DNA of 26,231 nucleotides from a virus. The first letter of the stretch is position 1. Every line of letters begins with the position of its first letter. A program made the position numbers and the translations under genes. Below are positions 14,582 through 23,298 of the stretch, piece after piece. The notes below the pieces were generated by a model. The model worked only from the letters and a program-made list of their open reading frames with translations, made no database searches and had not been told where the DNA came from. The stretch covers positions 1-26,231 of IMG/VR virus record IMGVR_UViG_3300027810_000054; one strand, written 5' to 3'.

Positions 14582-16420
14582 ATGGGCATAACAAAAGTAC
14601 ACAATAGAATGATTGCCGGATCGCCAAAAAATGTAAAAGACTTTGGCGCGGTAGGTGATGGAAGCACTGATGATACATCGGCATTTGTTGCGGCAATTGC
14701 TGGTGGTGGTGACATTCTTCTACCAGCAGGGACTTACTTTTTAGCGGATACTTCGTTAACTGCGTTAACTGGTGGGTACATTGCTCTCCCAACAGGAACT
14801 AAGATTTATGGTGAGTCAAAGTCGAACGTAATAATTAAGTCTGATATTCAGAATAACTCTACTCATGCAGAGCGTACATTGTTTTACATCGATGCTGATA
14901 ACGTCGAGATAGGCGGTATTACTTTTGATTTTTCTCCTACGTTTTCTGCGGTTACTTCTAGCTTTCCAACCATCGGTGTGCAGAAAGTAATTACTGCTAC
15001 ACAGAATGCTAACAATCTTTTGATTGATGATATACGCATTCAGAATGTTTACTCGCCTACTTATCTCTGGGCGGTAGCCGTAAACGTCGGAGCAGAAAAT
15101 TACAATTTGCGTAACATTGATTTTACGACAATGAATGTTAACGAAACAGGAAGTGAGGGTAGTCAAAATGGATCAATGCGCGGAATTTATGTAGGTTATA
15201 ACGACGTTGGTACTGACCCGCTGGCTGATCTTGGTTACGGTCGAATAGAAAATATCTATGGAAAAGATATGACACCGTTTCGGGATACTGATCTTGTTCA
15301 AGTAATAAGCAACTCTGGAACATCGCCTTATTCTCATTACTCTCCAATTATTATTCGCAACATTGCAGGAATAAATGTTGGTAAAAGAATCGTTAAAAGC
15401 CAAGTCAACGGTGTAAGCATTGAAGATGTTTATGCTGATGCAACGGGTATACCGGATAACTCACGCAGTTACGGTTACATGTTTTCTATCGTTGCGGCTT
15501 TGAACGGCAAAACAACAGTTCGGAATGTACGCGGCAAGGGTAAGTTTAAAGTTGGGATTGAAGCAAAAGATGAAACATATATTGAAGATGTAACCATAGA
15601 AAGTGATTACACTTCAGGTAGTGTTCCTAGTAACACAAGTGCTTTTATTCTGTATGAAGGTGGTAAAGATAATCGCGGTACTTTAAAACTTAGCAATATG
15701 CATACTCGTGGGTATTGGCGGCAAGGTGTGTTAGTGCGCGATTCAGTATCAGGCACTCGTCCGCCCCCTCCTGCTTCGCCATTAAACAAGTATGGGCCAA
15801 CTAAAAAAATATTAATTGACGGATTTTATACTGACTCTGGACAAGTAGATTATTCGGTGGGTATTTTTGCAAAAGACCAATATGGACAACTTGATTATGT
15901 GCGTATTTCTAATTGCGTTTTTGGGACATTAAGCGATGGCAATCCAGCAATAACTACTACTTCTAACGCTGGTGATAGTGTTGGCGACATAATTGAATTA
16001 ATTGACATAGAGAATGTATTAATTCGCGGAGCATCAACCAGCGTTGTCGGTGTTGATTTGCGCTCAAAGAGAGTAAACATTAATAATCTTGTTGATGAGT
16101 CTGAAGTTCAAAACACAGTACAGATGTTGTGTCCGTTGGGTGGAGTGTTAAACGGTATTAAAGACTTTAGCGGAGCGTCCATTGATAAAAGATTAGCCAA
16201 TATATCTTCATCTAATAATGTGAGAATCACTAACGGATATAGCCCAACAAGCACTACAAATGCTTATAGGATTACAGGCACAGCAACAGATCCATCTAAT
16301 AATATTCATCTTAGTGAGAACATTACTAAAACAGGCATTACATTAACTGTCATTGGAGTCACTTCAACAAACAATCATGTGACTAATCTAGTTGCAGTTA
16401 ATAACTACACATTTGCATAA
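14582..16420 (+). CDS. Pectin-lyase-fold tail spike 1
   Basis: I start this gene at ATG 14582 (MGITKVHNRMIAGSPKNVKD, 612 residues), not at an upstream in-frame ATG at 14534. The shorter form lines up with the tags of the spikes at 16439, 18171 and 20889 and begins 2 nt after the preceding stop. Residues 18-60 (VKDFGAVGDGSTDDTSAFVA, then GDILLPAGTYFL) are the entry of the Pectate_lyase_3-type right-handed beta-helix. Asn/Ile-rich rungs continue to about residue 500, with VYSPTYLWAV, RNIAGINVG and KLSNMHTRGYW as examples. The C-terminus (about 530-612) lacks the domain seen in spikes 2 and 3. Spikes of this kind bind, and often cleave, surface polysaccharide; catalytic residues cannot be picked out by eye. 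Confidence 0.8.
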   Translation: MGITKVHNRMIAGSPKNVKDFGAVGDGSTDDTSAFVAAIAGGGDILLPAGTYFLADTSLTALTGGYIALPTGTKIYGESKSNVIIKSDIQNNSTHAERTLFYIDADNVEIGGITFDFSPTFSAVTSSFPTIGVQKVITATQNANNLLIDDIRIQNVYSPTYLWAVAVNVGAENYNLRNIDFTTMNVNETGSEGSQNGSMRGIYVGYNDVGTDPLADLGYGRIENIYGKDMTPFRDTDLVQVISNSGTSPYSHYSPIIIRNIAGINVGKRIVKSQVNGVSIEDVYADATGIPDNSRSYGYMFSIVAALNGKTTVRNVRGKGKFKVGIEAKDETYIEDVTIESDYTSGSVPSNTSAFILYEGGKDNRGTLKLSNMHTRGYWRQGVLVRDSVSGTRPPPPASPLNKYGPTKKILIDGFYTDSGQVDYSVGIFAKDQYGQLDYVRISNCVFGTLSDGNPAITTTSNAGDSVGDIIELIDIENVLIRGASTSVVGVDLRSKRVNINNLVDESEVQNTVQMLCPLGGVLNGIKDFSGASIDKRLANISSSNNVRITNGYSPTSTTNAYRITGTATDPSNNIHLSENITKTGITLTVIGVTSTNNHVTNLVAVNNYTFA

Positions 16421-16438
16421 TAAAAGAGCATCATAGAC

Positions 16439-17881
16439 ATGGCTTTAACAAAAGTACATAATAGAATTACCGCAGGTTCTACCATTAATGCTACAGACTA
16501 CGGTGCTGTTGCTGACGTTGATACTGATCAACAACCAGCAATACAAGCCGCAATCAATTCAACTTATGGAGATGAAGTAAGCACTGGTAATACTATTAAT
16601 TTTGGTCGTGGGGTATTTAAGACAAGTGCCACTATTGAAATTAATAACAGCGCGCAGACTTTTGAAGTTGATAATATTACTTTGCAAGGTGCAGGAAGAC
16701 AAAGCACAGTTATTGATGCTAGTGATTCTACGTCAGGTTCGGGTATTGAATTAGTCCATAGTATTTTTAATAACATCTCTGACCTTACGGTATTAAATGC
16801 TACTATTTCTGGTATTAATGTTGAAGCTGTAGGCAATACAAGACCGGGCCAGCGTACTAACTTTGAACGAGCGCAAGTTAAGCATAGCGGTACTGATGGA
16901 TTTGCCTTTGAAAGATCATACTTATGTAAAATTAGTCAGTGTAACTCAGAAGAAAATGGGCAAAATGGTTTTTATCATAACTTTGAAATTCATACTTCAT
17001 GGATGATTGATAACAACTACGGTAGATTGAATGGAACTGCCGACCCTGCCGCGCCAACTTTTAAAACTGGATCCGGATTTAAAAGTGATTTTAACGTGTA
17101 CTCTGCTTATGTGGCTAACGCGGCTGACGAAAACAGATACGGATATCATATATTAGGAAACCGTGGTGTATCCTTTGTAAGTAATGGCGCTGAGTTTAAT
17201 GGTCGCTCTGGTTTCTTCTTCGAATCTGGTTCTAGTTATGAAGCCAACTGGGTTACTGGCATGGGTAATACTTGTGGTGGTAATAACAAGCAGGACTCTG
17301 GATTTGCAAACCACACGCATGTTAAAGCGTCTGACATCACAACAAACTTTGTAGTTCAGAAGCAACCAGTGTCTTTTGCTACTGACATTGCCAACACTTA
17401 CGACTTTATTGCTACAGGTCAAGGGGCAAAGTTAGTTCTTGAAGACCCTTTGATGCAGAACTCAGGCGCACGAGCGTTTGATAACGGATTTATACAAACA
17501 AATTACACTGCTCCCAAGCTGGTATACAGCAAGGCGTTTACAGCATCTACTGCCGAAGTATTAACTTCTTTAAGCAGTTCACTAGGAACTAGTAACGATT
17601 TTTCAGGTGAGATTTTAGTTACTGCTTACAACTCTGCTTTTGGAACAACAGGTGTTATTGGTACTGCTACTTACAAGTTGTTAATTAGCAAAACCGCCAT
17701 TGTTGGTGAGGAAGTAGTTGAGATAGCCAAGTTAGGATTGATTGCAGGATCGTCTGCAAACCACCCATCGTTTACGTTTACTGTAGCGTCAGGGAATCTT
17801 GTGGCAACTCCTGTAAGTACAACTGCTGGTAACTTTTGGTTTGCGCTAGAAAAGGTTGGCGGCAATTTCATTTTTAACTAA
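16439..17881 (+). CDS. Pectin-lyase-fold tail spike 2
   Basis: The 480-residue protein opens with the MALTKVHNRITAGS tag. A beta-helix entry (DYGAVADVDTDQQPAIQAAI, about 20-39) follows, and then rungs such as NITLQGAGRQSTVIDASDS and CNSEENGQNGFYHN to about 330. A separate C-terminal domain (about 358-480) carries VVEIAKLGL, NHPSFTFTV and GNFWFALEKVGG. This domain recurs in spike 3 but not in spikes 1 and 4, so it looks like an exchangeable trimerisation or tip module. Its entry DYGAVADVDTDQQ departs from the DFGAVGDGSTDD form of spikes 1 and 4. The 18-nt gap from spike 1 has only a poor ribosome binding site (AGAGCATCATAGAC). It is probably a polysaccharide-binding or -cleaving spike; activity is not shown. 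Confidence 0.78.
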   Translation: MALTKVHNRITAGSTINATDYGAVADVDTDQQPAIQAAINSTYGDEVSTGNTINFGRGVFKTSATIEINNSAQTFEVDNITLQGAGRQSTVIDASDSTSGSGIELVHSIFNNISDLTVLNATISGINVEAVGNTRPGQRTNFERAQVKHSGTDGFAFERSYLCKISQCNSEENGQNGFYHNFEIHTSWMIDNNYGRLNGTADPAAPTFKTGSGFKSDFNVYSAYVANAADENRYGYHILGNRGVSFVSNGAEFNGRSGFFFESGSSYEANWVTGMGNTCGGNNKQDSGFANHTHVKASDITTNFVVQKQPVSFATDIANTYDFIATGQGAKLVLEDPLMQNSGARAFDNGFIQTNYTAPKLVYSKAFTASTAEVLTSLSSSLGTSNDFSGEILVTAYNSAFGTTGVIGTATYKLLISKTAIVGEEVVEIAKLGLIAGSSANHPSFTFTVASGNLVATPVSTTAGNFWFALEKVGGNFIFN

Positions 17882-17890
17882 GGAATAAAT

Positions 17891-18148
17891 ATGTCTTTTA
17901 TACAAGAAAATTTAAAAGCAATTGGTGGTTCTGCTGACGGTAAAACCACTTGGGAATATACAACAACGGGTATCCCTAATGAGGTAGCTGGCACATCCAA
18001 TTATTTTGGAGATGCATCTAGCATCTTGAATGTAGGGGACACGTTGTTTATAAAGTTAGAACAAATCACTAAAGGTGTAAGCGCACTTATAACTAATAGC
18101 GACAACTCACAAGTTGATCTTGGTTCTGTCGCAGAAATAACTATTTAA
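17891..18148 (+). CDS. Small fibre-module protein (MSFIQENLKAIGG family)
   Basis: This 85-residue protein starts MSFIQENLKAIGGSADGKT and continues with WEYTTTGIPNEV and SILNVGDTLFIK. I recall similar small proteins with the opening MSF-x-x-x-NLKAIGG in tail regions of other phages and prophages, where their function is unknown. It reads as a compact beta-barrel-like fold with no signal peptide or membrane segment. It stands between spikes 2 and 3, with AAGGA 7 nt upstream of the ATG. A capping or attachment role for the neighbouring spikes is possible but is inference from position only. Confidence 0.7.
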   Translation: MSFIQENLKAIGGSADGKTTWEYTTTGIPNEVAGTSNYFGDASSILNVGDTLFIKLEQITKGVSALITNSDNSQVDLGSVAEITI

Positions 18149-18170
18149 CGAGAATTATTAGGAGAATACA

Positions 18171-19592
18171 ATGGCCTTAACCAAATCAACAAACCGTATG
18201 ACTAAAGGCGCATACATCAATATTAAAGATTTTGAAAGCCTTTCTTCCGGTGGAACAGATTGGCAACCAGCAATTCAAGCGGCTATTGACGGTTTAGATA
18301 GTGGTGGTGACACAACTACAGGCGGTGTAATTTATTTTCCTGTAGGTCGATACTACATCAAATCACCTATTATTGTTCGCTGTGCTAATGCCGCAAACTT
18401 AGCATCTATCACCTTACAGGGTGAAGGAATGCACAATACTGTTATTGATTGTGCGGCCGGATTTACCGGAGACCAAGCTATTCAATCATTAGATTCTACT
18501 TACTGTGTGTACAAAGACTTTCATATTTTAGGAAACAATCGCACATCGTATGGACTTGAGCTTGAGAGTGGTGGTAGTGAAGTATTTGTTGAAAGAGTCT
18601 TTTGCCAAAACTTTACAGTTTCATGCTTCTACGTTCATCGTTGCTTTATGGTAACAATGACTCAGTGTCGGTCAAAAGGTGGTGTAACAGGTTTTGATTT
18701 TAGTGGTGATTACAATACGTCATTGAACATATCAAACTGCTATGCCCTTAATACTAATGCCGCAGGACAGGGTTTCTTAATTTCCGATGTAACTTACAGT
18801 AACTTCACATCGTGTGGTGCTGACTTAACTGGTCGTTACGGATATAGAGTACGCAACGTAATGGGCGTTAGTTTTGATAACTGTGGATCTGAACAACCTG
18901 TTAGGTCGGCTTGGTATTTTGAGGCAAGTGCTGCATTAGATACTGCGGCCTCTATCGTAAATGGAATTCGGTGCTCTCTAAATGGATGCGTATCTGTTCT
19001 AGCGGATCAGAGTGATGGTGGTTATGGCGCAATATACAGTAATCAAGTAGATACAAGTTCTATTGATGTAGAAGTTAATCGTTTCAGTGAAACTGGCGCT
19101 ACGAACCTTATGAGTACCTATTCAGTAACAAGCGCAGGCGTAGATTTAGACCATAAGGTTAGTTTAAACGGATGTAAATTTACTGGATATATTACAAGTA
19201 CAGTTGCAGTTGTCAATCCTATTGATGTAATTCGCGTAAACAATAAAGCTGTTACTGGAGCTAATACTCCTATTATTGATTTAGCGTCTATTTTTGGTAG
19301 CTCCAATAATTACACTGGCATTCTCCATGTTCTCGCAAGTAATGGTACTTCTACAGGTGGTAGTGCTTATAACTCTGCGGCTTATGTTCTTCTTGTAACA
19401 AAATCTACAGGTGGCTCAAGCGTTGTAGAGATTGCTAAGAACGGATTAACAACAGGTGGTAATGGAAATCACCCTTCATTTACATGGACGCTAGATTTAA
19501 CTAACAATGATTTAGAAGCTACTCCAATTGGGTCTACCTCCGGTAACTTCTATTTCTACATCGGACAACTCGGTGCTCTATCAGCATCATAA
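18171..19592 (+). CDS. Pectin-lyase-fold tail spike 3
   Basis: The 473-residue protein starts MALTKSTNRMTKGAYINIKD, the module's common tag, followed by a beta-helix entry (DWQPAIQAAIDGL, GGVIYFPVGRYYIKSPIIV, about 26-65). The rungs are rich in Cys and Asn, for example FCQNFTVSCFYVHRCFMVTM, SNCYALNTN and SFDNCGSEQP; a ladder of cysteines is unusual among the four spikes. The C-terminal domain (about 349-473) matches that of spike 2, with VVEIAKNGL, NHPSFTWTL and GNFYFYIGQLG. AGGAG at 18160-18164, 6 nt before the ATG, is one of the better ribosome binding sites in the module. Substrate and catalysis are unknown. Confidence 0.78.
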   Translation: MALTKSTNRMTKGAYINIKDFESLSSGGTDWQPAIQAAIDGLDSGGDTTTGGVIYFPVGRYYIKSPIIVRCANAANLASITLQGEGMHNTVIDCAAGFTGDQAIQSLDSTYCVYKDFHILGNNRTSYGLELESGGSEVFVERVFCQNFTVSCFYVHRCFMVTMTQCRSKGGVTGFDFSGDYNTSLNISNCYALNTNAAGQGFLISDVTYSNFTSCGADLTGRYGYRVRNVMGVSFDNCGSEQPVRSAWYFEASAALDTAASIVNGIRCSLNGCVSVLADQSDGGYGAIYSNQVDTSSIDVEVNRFSETGATNLMSTYSVTSAGVDLDHKVSLNGCKFTGYITSTVAVVNPIDVIRVNNKAVTGANTPIIDLASIFGSSNNYTGILHVLASNGTSTGGSAYNSAAYVLLVTKSTGGSSVVEIAKNGLTTGGNGNHPSFTWTLDLTNNDLEATPIGSTSGNFYFYIGQLGALSAS

Positions 19593-19609
19593 TTTAAAGG
19601 TAATATGAA

Positions 19610-20863
19610 ATGGCTTTAACAAAAGTAAATGCAGGGTTAGTAACTTACGATGAATTAGGAGGAACTGAAACTACTGTTCAAGCTGCTCTTGTTCCGTCAC
19701 AAGGAAGTCTGAGAGTTGACTTTGGCGAAAACGCCATTGCTACGAACTCTAGTGACCCCGTTGTCAATGTAAATAGAAATGTTGATAATACTGGATATAC
19801 AGGAAATGCTCATTGCTTCAGTGATTCATCTACCGTTACTAGAGACGGTGGTATTAGTTACGCTTCTTTTGATGCTCGATTTAATATAAGCGGTACTGAA
19901 AATTACGGTCATTTCGCTCCTTTTCAAAATGGTGTTGTGCATAACACTAGCGGAACTACAAATCTCCTTTACGGTTATGTAGATGTACCCTCGGTAACAA
20001 ATGGAACTGTAAGCACTCGATACGGCATTAAAATTAATGACGTTGCTACTTCTGGGACTGGTACAGTAACAAACAACTATGCTATCTGGATCGATCAACA
20101 AACGGCAAACTCTCCGCAGAAGTGGGGCCTTGTACAGAAAGGTACAAGCAAAAACTTATTCGAAGGACAGGTGTATTTCCAAGGTTTAGTTAATTTGCAT
20201 GACTCTGTTGTTGATAAAAGTGCTGTAGCAGGAACACGCATTGGGTTGGGAGCAGGTTCCGCCAGTGATCTAGCTATTATGAAGGCTGACTACTCTCAGT
20301 ACGTAATGACTGTTCCAACAGGCACGAATCAGGCTAAGTTCTGGGGAGGCGTACATTTAGCAGGAACAGGCGCTGCTAACAGTTACCCGATACTTTCTGA
20401 CCAAGTTCTTTATGGGACTGGAAATATAGCACACATATTTTTTAAAAATGGTAACGGTTTTGTTGGGTCAATTACGACTAACGGCTCTGCTACTGCGTAC
20501 AATACTTCTTCTGACTACCGATTAAAGACAGACATACAGCCGATGGAAAACGCCATTGATAGGTTGAATGCTTTAGAACCTGTTAATTTTGAATGGATAG
20601 AGTCAGGGGAAAGAGTTGATGGATTCATCGCACATGAGGCAAAACTTGTAGTGCCTGATGCTGTAATCGGTGAAAAGGACGCAATGCGTACTGAAGTTAT
20701 CAAAGATGAAGATGACTTGCCTACTGGAGAAGTTTTAACTTTACCTGACTATCAAGGTATTGACCAATCAAAACTAGTTCCCCTATTAACCAAAGCTTTA
20801 CAAGAAGCTATTTCTAAAATTGATGCGTTAGAAGCAAGAATATCTGCGCTAGAAACTGTTTAA
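19610..20863 (+). CDS. Tail fibre with C-terminal S74 self-cleaving chaperone
   Basis: This 417-residue protein starts MALTKVNAGLVTYDELGGTE, a variant of the module tag, followed by a beta-rich body (about 30-290) with no helix-rung pattern. The C-terminal 117 residues form the Peptidase_S74 intramolecular chaperone: SDYRLKTDIQPMENAIDRLN then LEPVNFEW, then DGFIAHEAKLVVPDAVIGEK and a terminal coiled coil (ISKIDALEARISALE). In this family the chaperone helps trimer folding and then cuts itself off just before the Ser of SDxR, here between Ser300 and Ser301. Ser301 and Asp302, the expected dyad, are present. A five-codon frame beginning at 19605 overlaps the start out of frame. The gene lies between spikes 3 and 4. 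Confidence 0.85.
   Translation: MALTKVNAGLVTYDELGGTETTVQAALVPSQGSLRVDFGENAIATNSSDPVVNVNRNVDNTGYTGNAHCFSDSSTVTRDGGISYASFDARFNISGTENYGHFAPFQNGVVHNTSGTTNLLYGYVDVPSVTNGTVSTRYGIKINDVATSGTGTVTNNYAIWIDQQTANSPQKWGLVQKGTSKNLFEGQVYFQGLVNLHDSVVDKSAVAGTRIGLGAGSASDLAIMKADYSQYVMTVPTGTNQAKFWGGVHLAGTGAANSYPILSDQVLYGTGNIAHIFFKNGNGFVGSITTNGSATAYNTSSDYRLKTDIQPMENAIDRLNALEPVNFEWIESGERVDGFIAHEAKLVVPDAVIGEKDAMRTEVIKDEDDLPTGEVLTLPDYQGIDQSKLVPLLTKALQEAISKIDALEARISALETV
20507..20515 (+). other. Predicted S74 autocleavage site
   Basis: Codons for Ser300-Ser301-Asp302 precede Tyr-Arg-Leu-Lys. In endosialidase-type S74 proteins the peptide bond before the Ser of S-D-x-R is cut after folding. The expected products are about 300 residues (virion fibre) and 117 residues (released chaperone). 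Confidence 0.7.
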
Positions 20864-20888
20864 AAAGATAATTAAAAGGTAATATAGC

Positions 20889-23282
20889 ATGACTTTAACT
20901 AAAGCAAGAAACAGAATGATTGAAGGTGCCAGTATTAATGTGCTGGACTTTGGGGCAGTGGGTAATGGGTCGACTGATGATACCATAGCGGTGCAAGAGG
21001 CTATTAATGTAAGCAATGGAACACCTGTCGTATTTAATGCGGGCAAGACCTTTTTGTGTGGTGCGTTAACTGTTCCCTCTAATACGCATCTAATTATTAA
21101 CGGAACTATCAAAGCATCTCTTACTGTTACTGACATGCCTTTAATTAGCGGACTAAACATAAGCAATGTAATCATTGAAGGTACTGGTAACTTAGATGGT
21201 GGTTACAATATTGCTGTTGCCTATCAAGGCCGTAATGATGGAGAGCCTACAACACGAACTGACAGCTCTGCCTTGCAAGATGGAGATACGTTTTATGATA
21301 CTGCAACTGGTGTCAAAAAGTTTAAACTATACGATGCCGATAATTCAGTATGGAATATCATAACTCTATACAGAGGAGGAATTAAACTAGACAAGTCTGT
21401 AGATTGTAGAATTGAAAACATTACTGTTGAAAACTTCTTTTTTACAGCACAGCCCGGAAATTGGGGCGCTGGTGTTTGGTTTGAAGGTGACCCAGAAGGC
21501 ACATCCGTTGTTGAGGGAATAAGAAATCAATGTGTTAATGTTAATGCATCTTACAATATTGGTTGTGGAATAGTGTTTGGTGCCAACTTAGATTCTAAAA
21601 CTGATAGGTGTTATACAGTAGGTAATCAGTGGGGAAGTGGTATTGCTCACACAAGAGGACAGAGGGCAACGTCTACAAGTGATACACTAGACGGCAACGA
21701 ACTATCTAACTTAACTATCAACTGCGAAGAGTCTCAAATTATTGCACCCAATTCTAGGAACTCTGGTTACACTGGAATTAACATTGGACACGATAGAGAG
21801 GCCTCTAATGCTTCAAGAACTTTGTTGATAGGAGGCATGTCAGAACATAATGACTATGAAGGGTTGACGGTTACTGGGTCTAGCGATGTTACTATCATTG
21901 GTCTTTTCTGTAATGGGAACGGAGAAAACCCACTGGGTACCACCTTTCGATACGGAATATCTAATTTAGCAAACTGTGAAAGACTACACTTGATCGGATG
22001 TAAGGTTACAGGTTCTTATGGGCCAGGAATTTATTTAAAATCTGGTTATGGTCATAGAATTGAGTCTTGTAAAGTATACGAAAACTTAAGATCAGGAGTG
22101 CAAATAAACTTACCTGATGTTAATATATCAGACTGTGAGATATTCAATAATAATCTTTTATCTGACAGTGTAAATCGGGCAGGAATCCTTTTTGAAAGTG
22201 GCCGAAGCAAGATTACTGATACATCTATTTATGACACCAGAACTACAGCAGTTAATGATGTCACTTCAACAGCAGGGCAAACAGTATTCCCTTATACTTT
22301 CAAAGTGGATGAGGCGGTTACTTCAGCAGGAATTCCAACTGGTTCTCCTGTTCCATCTCAGATCAGAGTAGAGAGGCGAGGAACACCACTAACGCTCAAC
22401 ACTGACTATAGAGTGTCTAACATAGAAAATAATTACACTGCTACGAATTTGCAGACTGTTTTTGCTTACACTTTTGATCCTACAGCTTTAACTGATTTGA
22501 GAGTTTTCAAAGAAGGAGTACGGTTAACCCTTACTACTGACTATACTGTTTCAGCAAATGCAGGAGTAGGAGGCACAGTTACTTTGGTCTCAGGGGCAAC
22601 TACAGGTAACGCGATTAGAATCGCGACTGTTGGAGGAGCTGGAGGTAATGTAACTATTATTACAGGATCCCAAAACTCTGGTGATATAATTAGGATTAGT
22701 GGAGAGCCAGATAGTTTATCAGATAACTACGGAGCTACTAGCGGACAAACTGTTTTTGCTTATAGCTTTGATCCTCCAGCACTCTCTGATTTAAGAGTTG
22801 TTAAAGAGGGAGTGTTGCTAACACTGACTACTGACTACACAGTCGTAGCAAACGCAGGAGTTGGTGGGGTTGTAACGCTAGTCACTGGAGCAACTACAAA
22901 TGATGAGGTTAGAATTACGGTAGTGTCGCAAAATTATGGTGTTCTTGCCACTGGCGGACTTCATCAATTAGTAGGGTGTAGTGTTGTTGGTAACATGCAG
23001 GCACCTACTAAAATTTTATCAACTGGCGATATTGATATAACGTCAACTACAATCGGAAACAGCCCGATGGGTGGTGTTATTAATTTAGGTGTGAATGTAA
23101 ATACGACGGTTGTTGCAAATGACAACGTGACTTCTGCTAGTAGAATTATCATTGTGCCTAGGTTCTTTGAGAGCTCTCCAAACGAGCGTAATACTTATGT
23201 GTCAAGCGTGAAGCCCGGAGTTAGCTTTACAGTTTCACACTCTTCTGGGGTAACAGCGCCATATAATTATATAATCATGTAA
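20889..23282 (+). CDS. Pectin-lyase-fold tail spike 4 with inserted repeat domains
   Basis: At 797 residues this is the longest spike. It has the tag MTLTKARNRMIEGASINVLD and a classical entry DFGAVGNGSTDDTIAVQEAI (about 20-39), then an insert near 117-147 (PTTRTDSSALQDGDTFYDTA) of a type common in phage fibres outside beta-helices. A long beta-helix follows (VNASYNIGCGIVFGANL, GLFCNGNGEN, CKVTGSYGPGIYLKSGYG) to about 450. Residues 455-685 hold three beta units of the QTVFAYxFDP and KEGVxLTLTTDYTV type; the last two (from about 514 and 611) are close duplicates. A short C-terminal beta domain ends the chain. It is the last gene of the fibre module, with AAAAGGTAATATAGC as leader. It is probably a chimera of separate fibre parts; its function in host recognition is inferred. 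Confidence 0.78.
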   Translation: MTLTKARNRMIEGASINVLDFGAVGNGSTDDTIAVQEAINVSNGTPVVFNAGKTFLCGALTVPSNTHLIINGTIKASLTVTDMPLISGLNISNVIIEGTGNLDGGYNIAVAYQGRNDGEPTTRTDSSALQDGDTFYDTATGVKKFKLYDADNSVWNIITLYRGGIKLDKSVDCRIENITVENFFFTAQPGNWGAGVWFEGDPEGTSVVEGIRNQCVNVNASYNIGCGIVFGANLDSKTDRCYTVGNQWGSGIAHTRGQRATSTSDTLDGNELSNLTINCEESQIIAPNSRNSGYTGINIGHDREASNASRTLLIGGMSEHNDYEGLTVTGSSDVTIIGLFCNGNGENPLGTTFRYGISNLANCERLHLIGCKVTGSYGPGIYLKSGYGHRIESCKVYENLRSGVQINLPDVNISDCEIFNNNLLSDSVNRAGILFESGRSKITDTSIYDTRTTAVNDVTSTAGQTVFPYTFKVDEAVTSAGIPTGSPVPSQIRVERRGTPLTLNTDYRVSNIENNYTATNLQTVFAYTFDPTALTDLRVFKEGVRLTLTTDYTVSANAGVGGTVTLVSGATTGNAIRIATVGGAGGNVTIITGSQNSGDIIRISGEPDSLSDNYGATSGQTVFAYSFDPPALSDLRVVKEGVLLTLTTDYTVVANAGVGGVVTLVTGATTNDEVRITVVSQNYGVLATGGLHQLVGCSVVGNMQAPTKILSTGDIDITSTTIGNSPMGGVINLGVNVNTTVVANDNVTSASRIIIVPRFFESSPNERNTYVSSVKPGVSFTVSHSSGVTAPYNYIIM
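22429..22626 (+). repeat. Internal repeat unit A in spike 4
   Basis: Encodes a beta unit with QTVFAYTFDPTALTDLRVFK and LTLTTDYTVSANAGVGG. It matches unit B at 22720-22919 over nearly its full length at protein level, including shared DNA stretches such as GACTGTTTTTGCTTA against AACTGTTTTTGCTTA. Confidence 0.8.
22720..22919 (+). repeat. Internal repeat unit B in spike 4
   Basis: Second copy of the beta unit, with QTVFAYSFDPPALSDLRVVK and LTLTTDYTVVANAGVGG, about 290 nt after unit A. A more distant first unit (QTVFPYTFKV, LTLNTDYRVSN) lies upstream near 22275-22420. Confidence 0.8.
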
Positions 23283-23298
23283 TGAGGGATTTACTAAC

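Noticed and set aside
9172-23282. Site-specific inversion system for switching fibres
   Set aside because: No invertase or recombinase gene and no inverted repeats at fibre ends were seen; the only long repeat is direct.
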